The notes under the pieces are model-generated. The model made no database searches, was not told the origin of the DNA, and saw nothing but the letters and a program-made list of their open reading frames with translations. From Gammaproteobacteria bacterium (GTDB lineage: Bacteria; Pseudomonadota; Gammaproteobacteria; Granulosicoccales; Granulosicoccaceae), in assembly GCA_019634245.1 (NCBI GenBank), contig JAHQVR010000075.1, positions 1 through 15,872 on the forward strand: 15,872 nucleotides of DNA, read 5' to 3'. A program made the position numbers and the translations under genes. Position 1 is the stretch's first letter, and every line of letters starts with the position of its first letter. This document shows, piece by piece, positions 6,424-13,506 of this stretch.

Positions 6424-6857
6424 TTACTGAGTTCACACCCTTTGCGTCGTTGTTTGGCGGCGGGCTGATCGGCTTGTCCGCCGTTCTACTGATGCTTACG
6501 CTGGGGCGCATCATGGGAGCTACGGGTATTCTCAGCGGCGCCATCATGCCGGACTCAGGTCGGGATTGGGCGTGGCGTGTAACCGTGCTTGCGGGGATGG
6601 TCTGTGGTCCCGTTCTGTTCTCCGTTGTGACCGGTGCATTGCCAGCTATCAGCATACCCAGCTCGACGGCGATGATCGTTGTCGGTGGTCTGATTGTAGG
6701 CGTCGGTGTCACTTTGGGTAGCGGATGCACATCAGGACACGGTGTGTGTGGTCTTGCACGACTTTCCCAACGTTCGGTTGTCGCAGTTCTGACTTTCATG
6801 ATTAGTACGACAGCCACTGTTTTTATCACGCGACACGTCATAGGTATCGGGGCATGA
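6420..6857 (+). CDS. YeeE/YedE half-transporter, PmpA-like (sulfur-compound transport)
   Basis: A 145-residue inner-membrane protein with about four hydrophobic segments. I choose the GTG at 6420 because ITEFTPFASLFGGGLIGLSA is the usual start of this family; ATG 6393 and TTG 6294 would add a polar, cysteine-rich tail unlike any homologue. The conserved GSGCTSGHGVCG motif (C103, C110) is the YeeE/YedE signature; in the one-chain thiosulfate transporter TsuA, such cysteines relay the substrate. With the next gene it forms the split two-chain version, known as PmpA/PmpB from bigR-type sulfide-detoxification operons. The substrate is probably thiosulfate or a persulfide species. It overlaps the leader ORF (GTGA) and the next gene (ATGA). 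Confidence 0.88.
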   Translation: MITEFTPFASLFGGGLIGLSAVLLMLTLGRIMGATGILSGAIMPDSGRDWAWRVTVLAGMVCGPVLFSVVTGALPAISIPSSTAMIVVGGLIVGVGVTLGSGCTSGHGVCGLARLSQRSVVAVLTFMISTTATVFITRHVIGIGA

Positions 6858-7312
6858 GACTTCCTATCGCATATTTCATTGGTTTGATCTTCGGTGTCGG
6901 CATCTCATTGTCTGGCATGGCTAATCCCGCGAAAGTTCTCAACTTTTTTGATGTGGCCGGCTCCTGGGACCCCAGTTTAGGTTTCGTAATGGGCGGCGCT
7001 GTGCTGATCACGTTCATTGGTTACCGGTGGGTGCTGTCTCGCACACAACCAGTCTATGAATCAAAATTCTCGCTACCGAGTCGAACTGATATTGATCTGC
7101 GACTAATTGGCGGCGCGTTGCTCTTCGGTATCGGTTGGGGGATAACCGGGTTCTGTCCTGGTGGGGCTTTACCGGTACTCGGCACGGGAAATACGAGCGT
7201 GTTGCTGTTTGTAGTCGCCATGCTAATCGGCATCATCGCGACGCGTTATATCGATAATGTTCTTTCGTCCAGAGTCAGCGCGTCACTGGATATGAATACT
7301 GGCAAGCTCTGA
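6854..7312 (+). CDS. DUF6691/YeeE-family half-transporter, PmpB-like
   Basis: A 152-residue inner-membrane protein, the second half of the split YeeE/YedE pair. The N-terminus (YFIGLIFGVGISLSGMANPA followed by KVLNFFD) and the later GITGFCPGGALP motif with C101 are characteristic. Four or so membrane helices are expected, with a charged loop around residues 62-84. The ATG overlaps the previous stop as ATGA, implying equal synthesis of the two halves. It should pair with the upstream protein to form one sulfur-compound channel. Direction and substrate are not shown by the sequence. Confidence 0.88.
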   Translation: MRLPIAYFIGLIFGVGISLSGMANPAKVLNFFDVAGSWDPSLGFVMGGAVLITFIGYRWVLSRTQPVYESKFSLPSRTDIDLRLIGGALLFGIGWGITGFCPGGALPVLGTGNTSVLLFVVAMLIGIIATRYIDNVLSSRVSASLDMNTGKL

Positions 7313-7328
7313 TAAGGATTTACTTCTC

Positions 7329-8213
7329 ATGACACTAATTCAAACCAACACCGACATTAAACCAGACGTTACCCCGTTTTTCGACGAAGCTACCAACACG
7401 ATCAGCTATGTCGTCAAAGACCCCGATTCGAACGCTTGCGCCGTTATCGATTCGGTGATGGATATAGACTACGCGGCGGGTCGAATTACGTACGAGAATG
7501 CTGATGAAATTATCGAATACATCCGCAACAAAGATTTATCACTGACGTGGTTAATTGAGACGCACGTTCACGCAGACCACCTTTCGGCGGCACCGTACAT
7601 TCAACAAAAACTGGGTGGGAAAATCGGTATCAGTAAGAAAATCACAGTGGTTCAGGATACTTTTGGCAAAGTGTTCAATGAAGGATCAGAATTTCAACGA
7701 GATGGCAGTCAGTTCGATGCACTGTTCGAAGATGGTGATACCTATCCGATCGGCACAATGTCAGCAGTTGTGATCGCCACTCCCGGTCACACGCCGGCCT
7801 GTATGGCCCATGTTATTGGCAATGCGACCTTCACCGGCGATACGCTTTTCATGCCGGATAGTGGCTCAGCCAGGGTGGACTTTCCAGGAGGGAGTGCAGA
7901 AGAGCTTTACGATTCAATTCAGCGTCTACTCGCCCTACCGGATGATATGCGTTTGTTTATGTGTCACGACTATGGCCCCAACGGTCGAGAAATACAGTGG
8001 GAAACTACGGTCGCTGAGGAGAAAGTCCACAACATTCATGTGGGAGGCAATAGGAGCAAAGCCGATTTTACAAAACTTAGAACAGAGCGTGATACACAAC
8101 TCGGTGCACCTCGTTTGATAATACCCTCTTTACAAGTGAACATGCGAGCAGGTCAGCTACCTCACGATGCTAGTGGTTTCCCTTGCTTGAAAGTTCCTCT
8201 TAACCAATTCTAA
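7329..8213 (+). CDS. ETHE1/Blh-type persulfide dioxygenase (metallo-beta-lactamase fold)
   Basis: A 294-residue cytoplasmic enzyme expected to oxidise glutathione persulfide or another low-molecular-weight persulfide to sulfite. The metallo-beta-lactamase motif THVHADHL (H79, H81, D83, H84) is complete. PGHTPACM (H154) and FTGDTLFMPDSGSARVDFPG (D171) supply the other ligands expected of the mononuclear-iron ETHE1 group, and MCHDYGP (H213) follows. The GSARVDFPGG segment is typical of persulfide dioxygenases rather than glyoxalase II. The length and C-terminal region (KADFTKLRTERD, then APRLIIPSLQVN) are closer to Blh of bigR operons than to short ETHE1. It has AAGGA before the ATG and lies 16 bases after the transporter. 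In known Blh proteins a DUF442 domain can be fused to this enzyme; here that domain is on the next gene. Confidence 0.93.
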   Translation: MTLIQTNTDIKPDVTPFFDEATNTISYVVKDPDSNACAVIDSVMDIDYAAGRITYENADEIIEYIRNKDLSLTWLIETHVHADHLSAAPYIQQKLGGKIGISKKITVVQDTFGKVFNEGSEFQRDGSQFDALFEDGDTYPIGTMSAVVIATPGHTPACMAHVIGNATFTGDTLFMPDSGSARVDFPGGSAEELYDSIQRLLALPDDMRLFMCHDYGPNGREIQWETTVAEEKVHNIHVGGNRSKADFTKLRTERDTQLGAPRLIIPSLQVNMRAGQLPHDASGFPCLKVPLNQF

Positions 8214-8239
8214 GAACACAGCGCCCAAGGAGAAGACTG

Positions 8240-9919
8240 ATGGATGTAAAGCGATTGTCCGACAAGTTATCGCTCAGTGGCCAAATTCAGCTTGGCGATG
8301 TGGCTAAATTAGCAGAGCTTGGGTTTCGCTCCATCATTTGTAATCGGCCTGATGGAGAAGGGGCTGACCAGCCGACCATTGACGAAATCAAGTCAGCCGG
8401 GGAATCGGCTGGTCTTGAAGTGCGCTACCTCCCGATGGTGCCAGGCCAAGTTAGCGATGGCGACGTCGCACTCTTTGGGAAAGCTATGCGCGAGTTGCCA
8501 AAACCGACCTTAGCGTACTGCCGAACCGGTACACGATCAGCGACGCTGTGGTCATTGAGTCAGGCGTCCGCACTGCCAATGACAGACATTCTAGCGGCGA
8601 CCAAGGCGGCGGGTTACGAGATGTCCGGGGCGGTGCGGCGCATCGCCAATGGTGGTAAGACTCCAACTGACCAACCGGATGCACACTATGACGTTGTCAT
8701 TATTGGTGCGGGCGCTGCAGGAATTGCCGCAGCATCAAGTTTGCTGAAGCGACGCTCTGAATTAAATATAGCGATCATCGATCCTGCTGAAGTTCACTAC
8801 TATCAACCGGGTTGGACTATGGTTGGCGGTGGGGTCTTCGAAGCAGAGGATACGGCCAAGACGATGGGCTCTGTGATACCTCGCGGTGTTCACTGGCTCA
8901 AGACAGCAGTTACGGCCTTCGAGCCCAAAATCGACTCAATCATTCTCGAGGGCTGTCGAGTGATCAAATATGATCGACTGGTTGTTTGCCCGGGTCTAAT
9001 GCTTGACTGGAACAAGGTTGAAGGCTTAAGCGAAACGCTTGGGCGTAACGGCGTTACATCTAATTACCGGTATGACCTTGCTCCGTATACTTGGTCGCTG
9101 GTGCAGTCTCTAAAGTCGGGTAGAGCGATTTTTACTCAACCGCCGATGCCGATAAAATGCGCCGGCGCCCCGCAAAAAGCGTTGTACTTGTCGGCGGACC
9201 ATTGGTATCGGCAAGGGCGCATCAATGATATCGACATCTCATTTAACAATGCGGGTGGTGTGTTATTTGGTGTAGAGGAGTACGTGCCAGCACTTCAGGG
9301 CTACATGGATCGATATCAAGCTTCACTGAATTTCTTTCATAATTTGGTTGCTGTTGATGGCCCCGCAAAGAAAGCATGGTTCAATGTCTCATCGCCGGAT
9401 GAATCAGTGCAACGTGTCGAAGCGGAGTTCGACATGTTGCATGTATGTCCACCGCAATGTGCCCCAGATTTCATTCGGGTGTCTGAGCTAGCAGATGCCA
9501 GCGGCTGGGTAGATGTTGACCAGACATCGCTCCGGCACAAGAGCTTTGATAATATCTGGGCACTGGGCGATGTAACAAACGCACCTAACGCCAAGACCGC
9601 AGCGGCAGCCCGAAAACAGGCGCCCGTGGTGGCGGCCAATATCGTCGCCGATATCAATGGCAAATCTTCCGCCGCTTCCTACGACGGTTACGGATCATGT
9701 CCGCTGACCGTCGAGCGCGGTAAGATCGTGTTGGCTGAGTTCGGGTACGGTGGCAAATTGCTACCCAGCTTCCCGAGTTGCGTGATTGATGGACAAAAAC
9801 CTTCACGTTCGGCCTGGTTTCTTAAAGCGAAGCTTCTGCCACCGATCTACTGGAAGGCGATGCTACGAGGTAGAGAGTGGATGGCGGAGCCCAAAGCGCT
9901 GTCAACAGCGCAAGAGTGA
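8240..9919 (+). CDS. sqr: DUF442 sulfurtransferase/phosphatase-like domain fused to type II sulfide:quinone oxidoreductase
   Basis: A 559-residue two-domain protein. Residues 1-140 form a DUF442 domain with a P-loop-like CRTGTRS active site (C94), related to tyrosine phosphatases and rhodaneses. Residues 148-545 are a flavoprotein resembling human SQOR (type II SQR). It has the FAD motif IIGAGAAG at 154-161, PIKCAGAPQK with C307 and YDGYGSCPL with C487 (equivalents of human C201 and C379), and GDVTNAPNAKTAAA for FAD. It should oxidise sulfide, reduce quinone at the membrane and pass sulfane sulfur on. Two further cysteines, C403 and C407 in HVCPPQCAPD, occupy positions that are Thr and Ser in the human enzyme. 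AAGGAG precedes the ATG. The stop overlaps the next gene's GTG. The fusion order is clear; DUF442 acting in sulfur transfer is inference. Confidence 0.93.
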   Translation: MDVKRLSDKLSLSGQIQLGDVAKLAELGFRSIICNRPDGEGADQPTIDEIKSAGESAGLEVRYLPMVPGQVSDGDVALFGKAMRELPKPTLAYCRTGTRSATLWSLSQASALPMTDILAATKAAGYEMSGAVRRIANGGKTPTDQPDAHYDVVIIGAGAAGIAAASSLLKRRSELNIAIIDPAEVHYYQPGWTMVGGGVFEAEDTAKTMGSVIPRGVHWLKTAVTAFEPKIDSIILEGCRVIKYDRLVVCPGLMLDWNKVEGLSETLGRNGVTSNYRYDLAPYTWSLVQSLKSGRAIFTQPPMPIKCAGAPQKALYLSADHWYRQGRINDIDISFNNAGGVLFGVEEYVPALQGYMDRYQASLNFFHNLVAVDGPAKKAWFNVSSPDESVQRVEAEFDMLHVCPPQCAPDFIRVSELADASGWVDVDQTSLRHKSFDNIWALGDVTNAPNAKTAAAARKQAPVVAANIVADINGKSSAASYDGYGSCPLTVERGKIVLAEFGYGGKLLPSFPSCVIDGQKPSRSAWFLKAKLLPPIYWKAMLRGREWMAEPKALSTAQE

Positions 9920-11661
9920 GTAAGCGCGCACTGTCGACTTACTTTCCGATACTGGAATGGGTTGCGCAGTACAACAGGGAATTCCTTCTTAACGATCTGA
10001 TGGCGGCGGTTATCGTCACCATCATGCTGATACCACAGTCGCTGGCTTACGCGTTACTGGCAGGTTTGCCACCGGAGGCAGGGTTGTACGCCTCCATCGT
10101 GCCCATTCTGCTATATACCGTCTTCGGTACAAGCCGAGCGTTGGCAGTCGGGCCGGTGGCGATTGTATCGTTGATGACTGCAGCGGCTATCGGCAACGTG
10201 GTGCAGTCTGGAACAGCAGAATATGTCAGTGCTGCACTGACACTGGCTGCGTTGTCCGGTGCAATTCTACTAATTTTGGGCGTATTCAAGCTTGGTTTCT
10301 TAGCGAACTTTCTGTCACACCCCGTGATCTCAGGATTCATCACAGCCTCTGGAATACTCATCGCGCTCAGCCAGCTAAAGCATGTCCTGGGTATAGATGC
10401 GAGTGGACACAACATAATTGAACTTGTGTCATCGCTAATTAGCGATTTGCCAGAAACGAACTGGAGAACCCTAATGCTTGGTGCTTTCGCCACTGGGTTT
10501 CTGTTCTGGGTCCGTCTTGGACTGAAGTCCTCGTTGTTATCAATGGGTGTCAGTCAGTTCTTTGCCGACATTGCTGCAAAGGTTGGACCAGTCGTCGCTG
10601 TGGTTACGACAACGATCATTGTATGGGCGCTGGAATGGGATGTCGCCGGCGTCAGAATTGTCGGCGAGGTGCCTCAGGAGTTACCACCGTTCACCTTACC
10701 GGGTTTTTCATTTGAATTGGTGAGTGCGTTATTGATACCGGCACTACTCATTTCGGTGATTGGTTTTGTTGAATCTGTTTCAGTCGCACAAACTTTAGCG
10801 GTGAAGAAGCGGCAACGTATTGATCCCAATCAGGAGCTCATTGGCCTCGGTGCAGCGAACATCGGAGCCGCCTTCACGGGCGGCTTTCCGGTGACTGGCG
10901 GATTTTCACGCTCAGTTGTTAACTATGACGCAGGAGCTGAAACGCCAGCGGCGGGAGCGTTTACCGCGATAGGACTTGCTATTGCGGCGGTTGCATTAAC
11001 ACCATTGATTTACTTCCTGCCAAACGCCGCTTTGGCCGCAACCATCATTGTCGCTGTGCTATCGCTAGTGGATTTAGCGATTCTAAAGCGGGCGTGGAAT
11101 TATTCGAAAACAGACTTCATTTCAGTATTAATGACAATTTTACTGACACTGATTTTTGGTGTGGAAGTCGGTGTGGCCGCAGGCGTAGTGACGTCAATCC
11201 TGCTGTTTACGATGAAAGCCTCCCGGCCTCATATTGCAGAGGTCGGACTGGTGCCTGGAACACAGCACTTTCGTAACAAAAACCGACACGACGTCATTAC
11301 TGATTCCCGAGTGCTTACTATCCGTATTGATGAAAGTCTGTTCTTCGCTAACGCGCGTTATCTTGAAGATTCAATCTATGATCGGATTGTCTTGGATAAA
11401 GATATCGAGCACGTCATTTTGATGTGTTCCGCTGTTAACGAAATCGACATGAGTGCACTGGAGTCACTAGAGGCGATCAATGAAAAACTGAATGCATTGA
11501 ATATTACGTTACATTTATCTGAAGTTAAGGGGCCCGTTATGGATCGACTTGAAAATACGCACTTTCTCGCCGAACTGAGCGGACGTATCTTTCTTTCCCA
11601 ATTCGAAGCACTAAATCACCTTACGTTAGCTAACAAAGACATTTCTGGAGGTTTTGTATGA
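9916..11661 (+). CDS. SulP-family anion transporter with STAS domain
   Basis: An inner-membrane transporter of the SLC26/SulP family. I prefer the GTG at 9916 (581 residues), which overlaps the SQR stop as GTGA and gives the normal SulP N-terminus; an earlier GTG at 9877 would only add residues encoded inside SQR. The signature LIPQSLAYALLAGLPPEAG begins at residue 38. A membrane domain follows to about residue 440, then a C-terminal STAS domain from about 458 (VLTIRIDESLFFANARYLED, and NEIDMSALESLE with the usual Asp and Ser). SulP proteins move sulfate, bicarbonate or other anions. After SQR and persulfide dioxygenase, a likely role is moving the sulfite or sulfate made, but direction and substrate are not visible. 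There is no carbonic anhydrase beside it, which weakens a bicarbonate role. Confidence 0.92.
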   Translation: MSKRALSTYFPILEWVAQYNREFLLNDLMAAVIVTIMLIPQSLAYALLAGLPPEAGLYASIVPILLYTVFGTSRALAVGPVAIVSLMTAAAIGNVVQSGTAEYVSAALTLAALSGAILLILGVFKLGFLANFLSHPVISGFITASGILIALSQLKHVLGIDASGHNIIELVSSLISDLPETNWRTLMLGAFATGFLFWVRLGLKSSLLSMGVSQFFADIAAKVGPVVAVVTTTIIVWALEWDVAGVRIVGEVPQELPPFTLPGFSFELVSALLIPALLISVIGFVESVSVAQTLAVKKRQRIDPNQELIGLGAANIGAAFTGGFPVTGGFSRSVVNYDAGAETPAAGAFTAIGLAIAAVALTPLIYFLPNAALAATIIVAVLSLVDLAILKRAWNYSKTDFISVLMTILLTLIFGVEVGVAAGVVTSILLFTMKASRPHIAEVGLVPGTQHFRNKNRHDVITDSRVLTIRIDESLFFANARYLEDSIYDRIVLDKDIEHVILMCSAVNEIDMSALESLEAINEKLNALNITLHLSEVKGPVMDRLENTHFLAELSGRIFLSQFEALNHLTLANKDISGGFV

Positions 11662-12239
11662 AAGCACTATCGATCACCAAATCATCTATTCTGACTGTGT
11701 TGCTGGTGTCCAGCGGGCAAATTCAAGCATTTGATGAAGAGGCAGCGATTGCTGAAGCGAAAGCAATAGCCAGTACATTTGCGACTGCCCTTAAGCAGGA
11801 GTTACAAGCAGCAATGAAAGCGGGAGGTCCTGTGAAAGCACTTAATGTCTGCAATATAGAAGCGATGCCAATTACCGCGCAAAGCGCGCAAGAATTGAAT
11901 GCATCAATTAGTCGCGTTAGTTTGAAAAACCGCAATATGTCAAATGTCCCTAACGAATGGCAAAGGGTCGTTCTTGAAGAATTCGATTCACGTGTGTCCC
12001 GCGGTGAAGATGCCGGGGAAATGATTTCATCTACGGTGGTTGAGAGCGATGGTAAAAAACAACTGCGTTTTATGAAGGCATTGCCTACGGGTGGCGTGTG
12101 TCTTGCGTGTCACGGACAGGAACTCAGCAGTGAAGTACAAACAGTACTCAAAGACCTTTACCCAGATGACAAAGCTACCGGATATTCTCTAGGGGAGAAC
12201 CGGGGCGCGATCGTTGTAATAAAAGACTATGAGAGGTAG
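11658..12239 (+). CDS. Periplasmic DUF3365 (Tll0287-like) c-type haem protein
   Basis: A 193-residue exported protein. A signal peptide covers residues 1-24, with cleavage after GQIQA. The DUF3365 body has AAIAEAKAIASTFATALKQE and CNIEAMPITAQ, and a single c-type haem motif C148-L-A-C151-H152. Proteins of this fold bind one haem and are proposed to act as redox or gas sensors or small electron carriers. The ATG overlaps the SulP stop as ATGA, so it is the last gene of the sulfur operon. In that place it could take electrons from a sulfur compound, sense sulfide or sulfite, or assist a periplasmic step; none of this is shown. A decayed fragment of a second copy lies at the window's right end. 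Confidence 0.9.
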   Translation: MKALSITKSSILTVLLVSSGQIQAFDEEAAIAEAKAIASTFATALKQELQAAMKAGGPVKALNVCNIEAMPITAQSAQELNASISRVSLKNRNMSNVPNEWQRVVLEEFDSRVSRGEDAGEMISSTVVESDGKKQLRFMKALPTGGVCLACHGQELSSEVQTVLKDLYPDDKATGYSLGENRGAIVVIKDYER

Positions 12240-12288
12240 CGCGTTAAAAATACTTTTTATCGATACACGAATTCCCGTCGAAATTAAT

Positions 12289-12304
12289 TTGGTACGATTA
12301 CCAA
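12289..12304. promoter_or_regulatory. Inverted repeat TTGGTA-CGAT-TACCAA before the Spy-like gene
   Basis: Perfect 6-base arms with a 4-base centre, 35 bases before the ATG, in an AT-rich 99-base gap. It could be an operator. It resembles, but does not match, the GGTGAC-N3-GTCACC site at 13320, so I do not include it in that motif set. Confidence 0.3.
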
Positions 12305-12338
12305 TGAGTATTCAATATAAACAAGGAGCACTAAGACA

Positions 12339-12917
12339 ATGCGTAGATCTCTAATAGTAATTTCACTGGCGTTTATATCAGCCTCCGTTCTCGCGGCGAC
12401 CGACCACAAATCAAAATACTCTGGTGAGGAGAGTCGAAAAATAAAGAGTCTGTCCTCTGACGATGTAGATGAACTCCTTAACGGTGGGGGTTGGGGTTTT
12501 GCCAAGGCGGCAGAACTAAATGGTTTACCTGGCCCCAAACACTTGTTGGAAATGGAAGATGAGATAAATCTTTCGCAAGAGCAAAAAGCTAAGATAGAAG
12601 AATTATTTCGTGAAATGAAAGGTCAAGCCATAGATTTAGGTCAGAAGCTCGTAGATTTGGAGTCGGAGCTCAATAGTGGATTTGCTTCCAATAGCATTGG
12701 CGAAGATGACTTGGCAAAATTATTGAATCGAATTGGCGAAGTGCGAGCAAAACTCAGATTTGTGCATCTTCAAGCGCACTTACAGACACCAGAAATATTG
12801 AGCACAGAGCAAAGACAACTCTATATTGAGTTGCGAGGATACTCGAATGATCCGTGCACGAATGTGCCAAAGGGTCACGACGAAGCGATGTGGAAAAAAC
12901 ACAACAACTGTAACTAA
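12339..12917 (+). CDS. Spy/CpxP-like periplasmic stress protein
   Basis: A 192-residue exported protein with a signal peptide at residues 1-19 or 20 (FISASVLA, cleaved before Ala-Thr-Asp). The mature part is mostly charged helix. Two LTxxQ-like motifs, LSQEQ at 78-82 and LSTEQ at 154-158, are the hallmark of the Spy/CpxP/CnrR group of periplasmic chaperones and metal sensors. A glycine-rich GGGWGFAKAAELNGLPGPKH segment precedes them. C173 and C191 near the C-terminus could form a disulfide or bind metal. AGGAG lies about ten bases before the ATG. A separate promoter is likely because a 99-base gap with an inverted repeat separates it from the sulfur operon. The role is probably envelope or metal stress; a direct link to sulfur is unproven. 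Confidence 0.78.
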   Translation: MRRSLIVISLAFISASVLAATDHKSKYSGEESRKIKSLSSDDVDELLNGGGWGFAKAAELNGLPGPKHLLEMEDEINLSQEQKAKIEELFREMKGQAIDLGQKLVDLESELNSGFASNSIGEDDLAKLLNRIGEVRAKLRFVHLQAHLQTPEILSTEQRQLYIELRGYSNDPCTNVPKGHDEAMWKKHNNCN

Positions 12918-12963
12918 CGTCGGAATACTCGCGGTTAAGTCTCATTAATTATGCGTCATGAAC

Positions 12964-13024
12964 TGGTCAGGCGGATACCAACAAATACGCAACACCGTAG
13001 ATAGATCAATAGACCGCCTGACCA
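12964..13024. repeat. Perfect 11-base inverted repeat with 39-base loop between convergent genes
   Basis: TGGTCAGGCGG at 12964-12974 pairs with CCGCCTGACCA at 13014-13024. It lies between the Spy-like gene (+) and DUF2892 (-). The stem is GC-rich and could terminate both genes, but there is no U-tract on either side and the loop is long. Alternatives are a rho-type or processing hairpin, or the ends of a small inserted element. Confidence 0.55.
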
Positions 13025-13029
13025 TTTGA

Positions 13030-13257
13030 CTAATCTTCTTTTCCCGCACGCGCCAATGTCGAGAGGCCAAGTAATTTATAAGCCGGGCAAAAGTTGATAA
13101 CCGCCGTCGCGATCAGTACGACACCAACAATCAAGGCAATTAAGCCTAACGTCGTCGCGAGGCCGCCCAGCATTTGTAAAGACACGCCAACCAATAGAAT
13201 GCCCGCAACAATTCGTGCGATTTTGTCGAATTGACCGATATTTGCCAGTTTGTTCAT
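13030..13257 (-). CDS. DUF2892 small inner-membrane protein (YgaP-like membrane domain)
   Basis: A 75-residue protein with two hydrophobic segments (about residues 14-32 and 35-55) and the family motif INFCPAYKLLGLSTL, with C57. DUF2892 is the membrane part of YgaP, which carries a rhodanese domain; stand-alone copies are common near persulfide dioxygenases, SQRs and YeeE/YedE transporters. It faces the sulfur operon from the opposite strand. An AAGG ribosome site precedes the ATG. A perfect 19-bp palindrome 63 bases upstream contains the same GTGAC-N3-GTCAC core found before the sulfur operon, so the two are probably co-regulated. The cysteine may handle sulfane sulfur, but this is inference. 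Confidence 0.88.
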   Translation of the reverse strand: MNKLANIGQFDKIARIVAGILLVGVSLQMLGGLATTLGLIALIVGVVLIATAVINFCPAYKLLGLSTLARAGKED

Positions 13258-13319
13258 GTTCTGCCTTTTTAAGTTTCAGTGAGATTCCGGGGCAAGAGTA
13301 ACTGTGAGTCGGCGGCCTG

Positions 13320-13338
13320 TCGGTGACGATGTCACCGA
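13320..13338. promoter_or_regulatory. Candidate operator TCGGTGAC-GAT-GTCACCGA upstream of DUF2892
   Basis: A perfect inverted repeat with 8-base arms and a 3-base centre, 63-81 bases before the DUF2892 ATG. Its core equals the site at 6230 and its left arm TCGGTGAC also occurs at 2305. No U-tract follows it on the minus strand, and only short A/T runs flank it, so I read it as an operator and not a terminator. Confidence 0.5.
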
Positions 13339-13349
13339 AAACAAGAGAA

Positions 13350-13413
13350 GAGACGTATTTGTGAAGAAGGGTGTCTGAGAGGAAAGATGTCCGAGAAGAA
13401 AGGGTGTAAGAGC
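13350..13413 (+). repeat. Three to four tandem 16-base repeat units
   Basis: Units begin at 13366, 13382 and 13398 (GAAGGGTGTCTGAGAG, GAAAGATGTCCGAGAA, GAAAGGGTGTAAGAGC), with a weaker unit at 13350. The period and the unit match the array at 1511-1574. It lies in the 311-base gene-poor stretch between DUF2892 and the lectin gene, which otherwise holds the palindrome at 13320 and two hairpins. Confidence 0.5.
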
Positions 13414-13506
13414 AAGAGGCTGCAGGCAGCGAAAAAATGTCGGGCGCAAAGCGCCCGCATCGCTGCCGGAATCCTGAGCCCTAGGCGAAGGACCTCGTCG
13501 AACTAG
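13387..13506 (+). CDS. Doubtful 39-residue basic ORF
   Basis: An ATG at 13387 preceded by GAGAGGAAAG opens a short ORF, MSEKKGCKSKRLQAAKKCRA onward, very rich in Lys and Arg with two cysteines. It overlaps the tandem repeats and reads through the terminator hairpin of the opposite-strand gene, which argues against real coding. The ribosome-like sequence is itself part of the repeat unit. No homologue is recognised. Listed because it is the only plausible ORF in this stretch. Confidence 0.15.
   Translation: MSEKKGCKSKRLQAAKKCRAQSARIAAGILSPRRRTSSN
13425..13467 (-). terminator. Rho-independent terminator of the lectin-glycosidase gene
   Basis: On the minus strand a 7-bp GC stem, CGGGCGC-TTT-GCGCCCG (13441-13457), is followed after three bases by six T residues (13437-13432). 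A second pair of arms, GGCAGCG at 13425-13431 and CGCTGCC at 13461-13467, encloses it. It lies about 110 bases after the stop codon at 13569. Confidence 0.75.

Noticed and set aside
9877..9915. Earlier GTG start for the SulP transporter
   Set aside because: It adds 13 residues encoded inside SQR; the GTG at 9916 with its GTGA overlap gives the normal N-terminus.
13387..13506. The basic 39-residue ORF as a real gene
   Set aside because: It overlaps tandem repeats and the opposite-strand terminator, and its ribosome site is part of the repeat; kept only as a very low-confidence entry.
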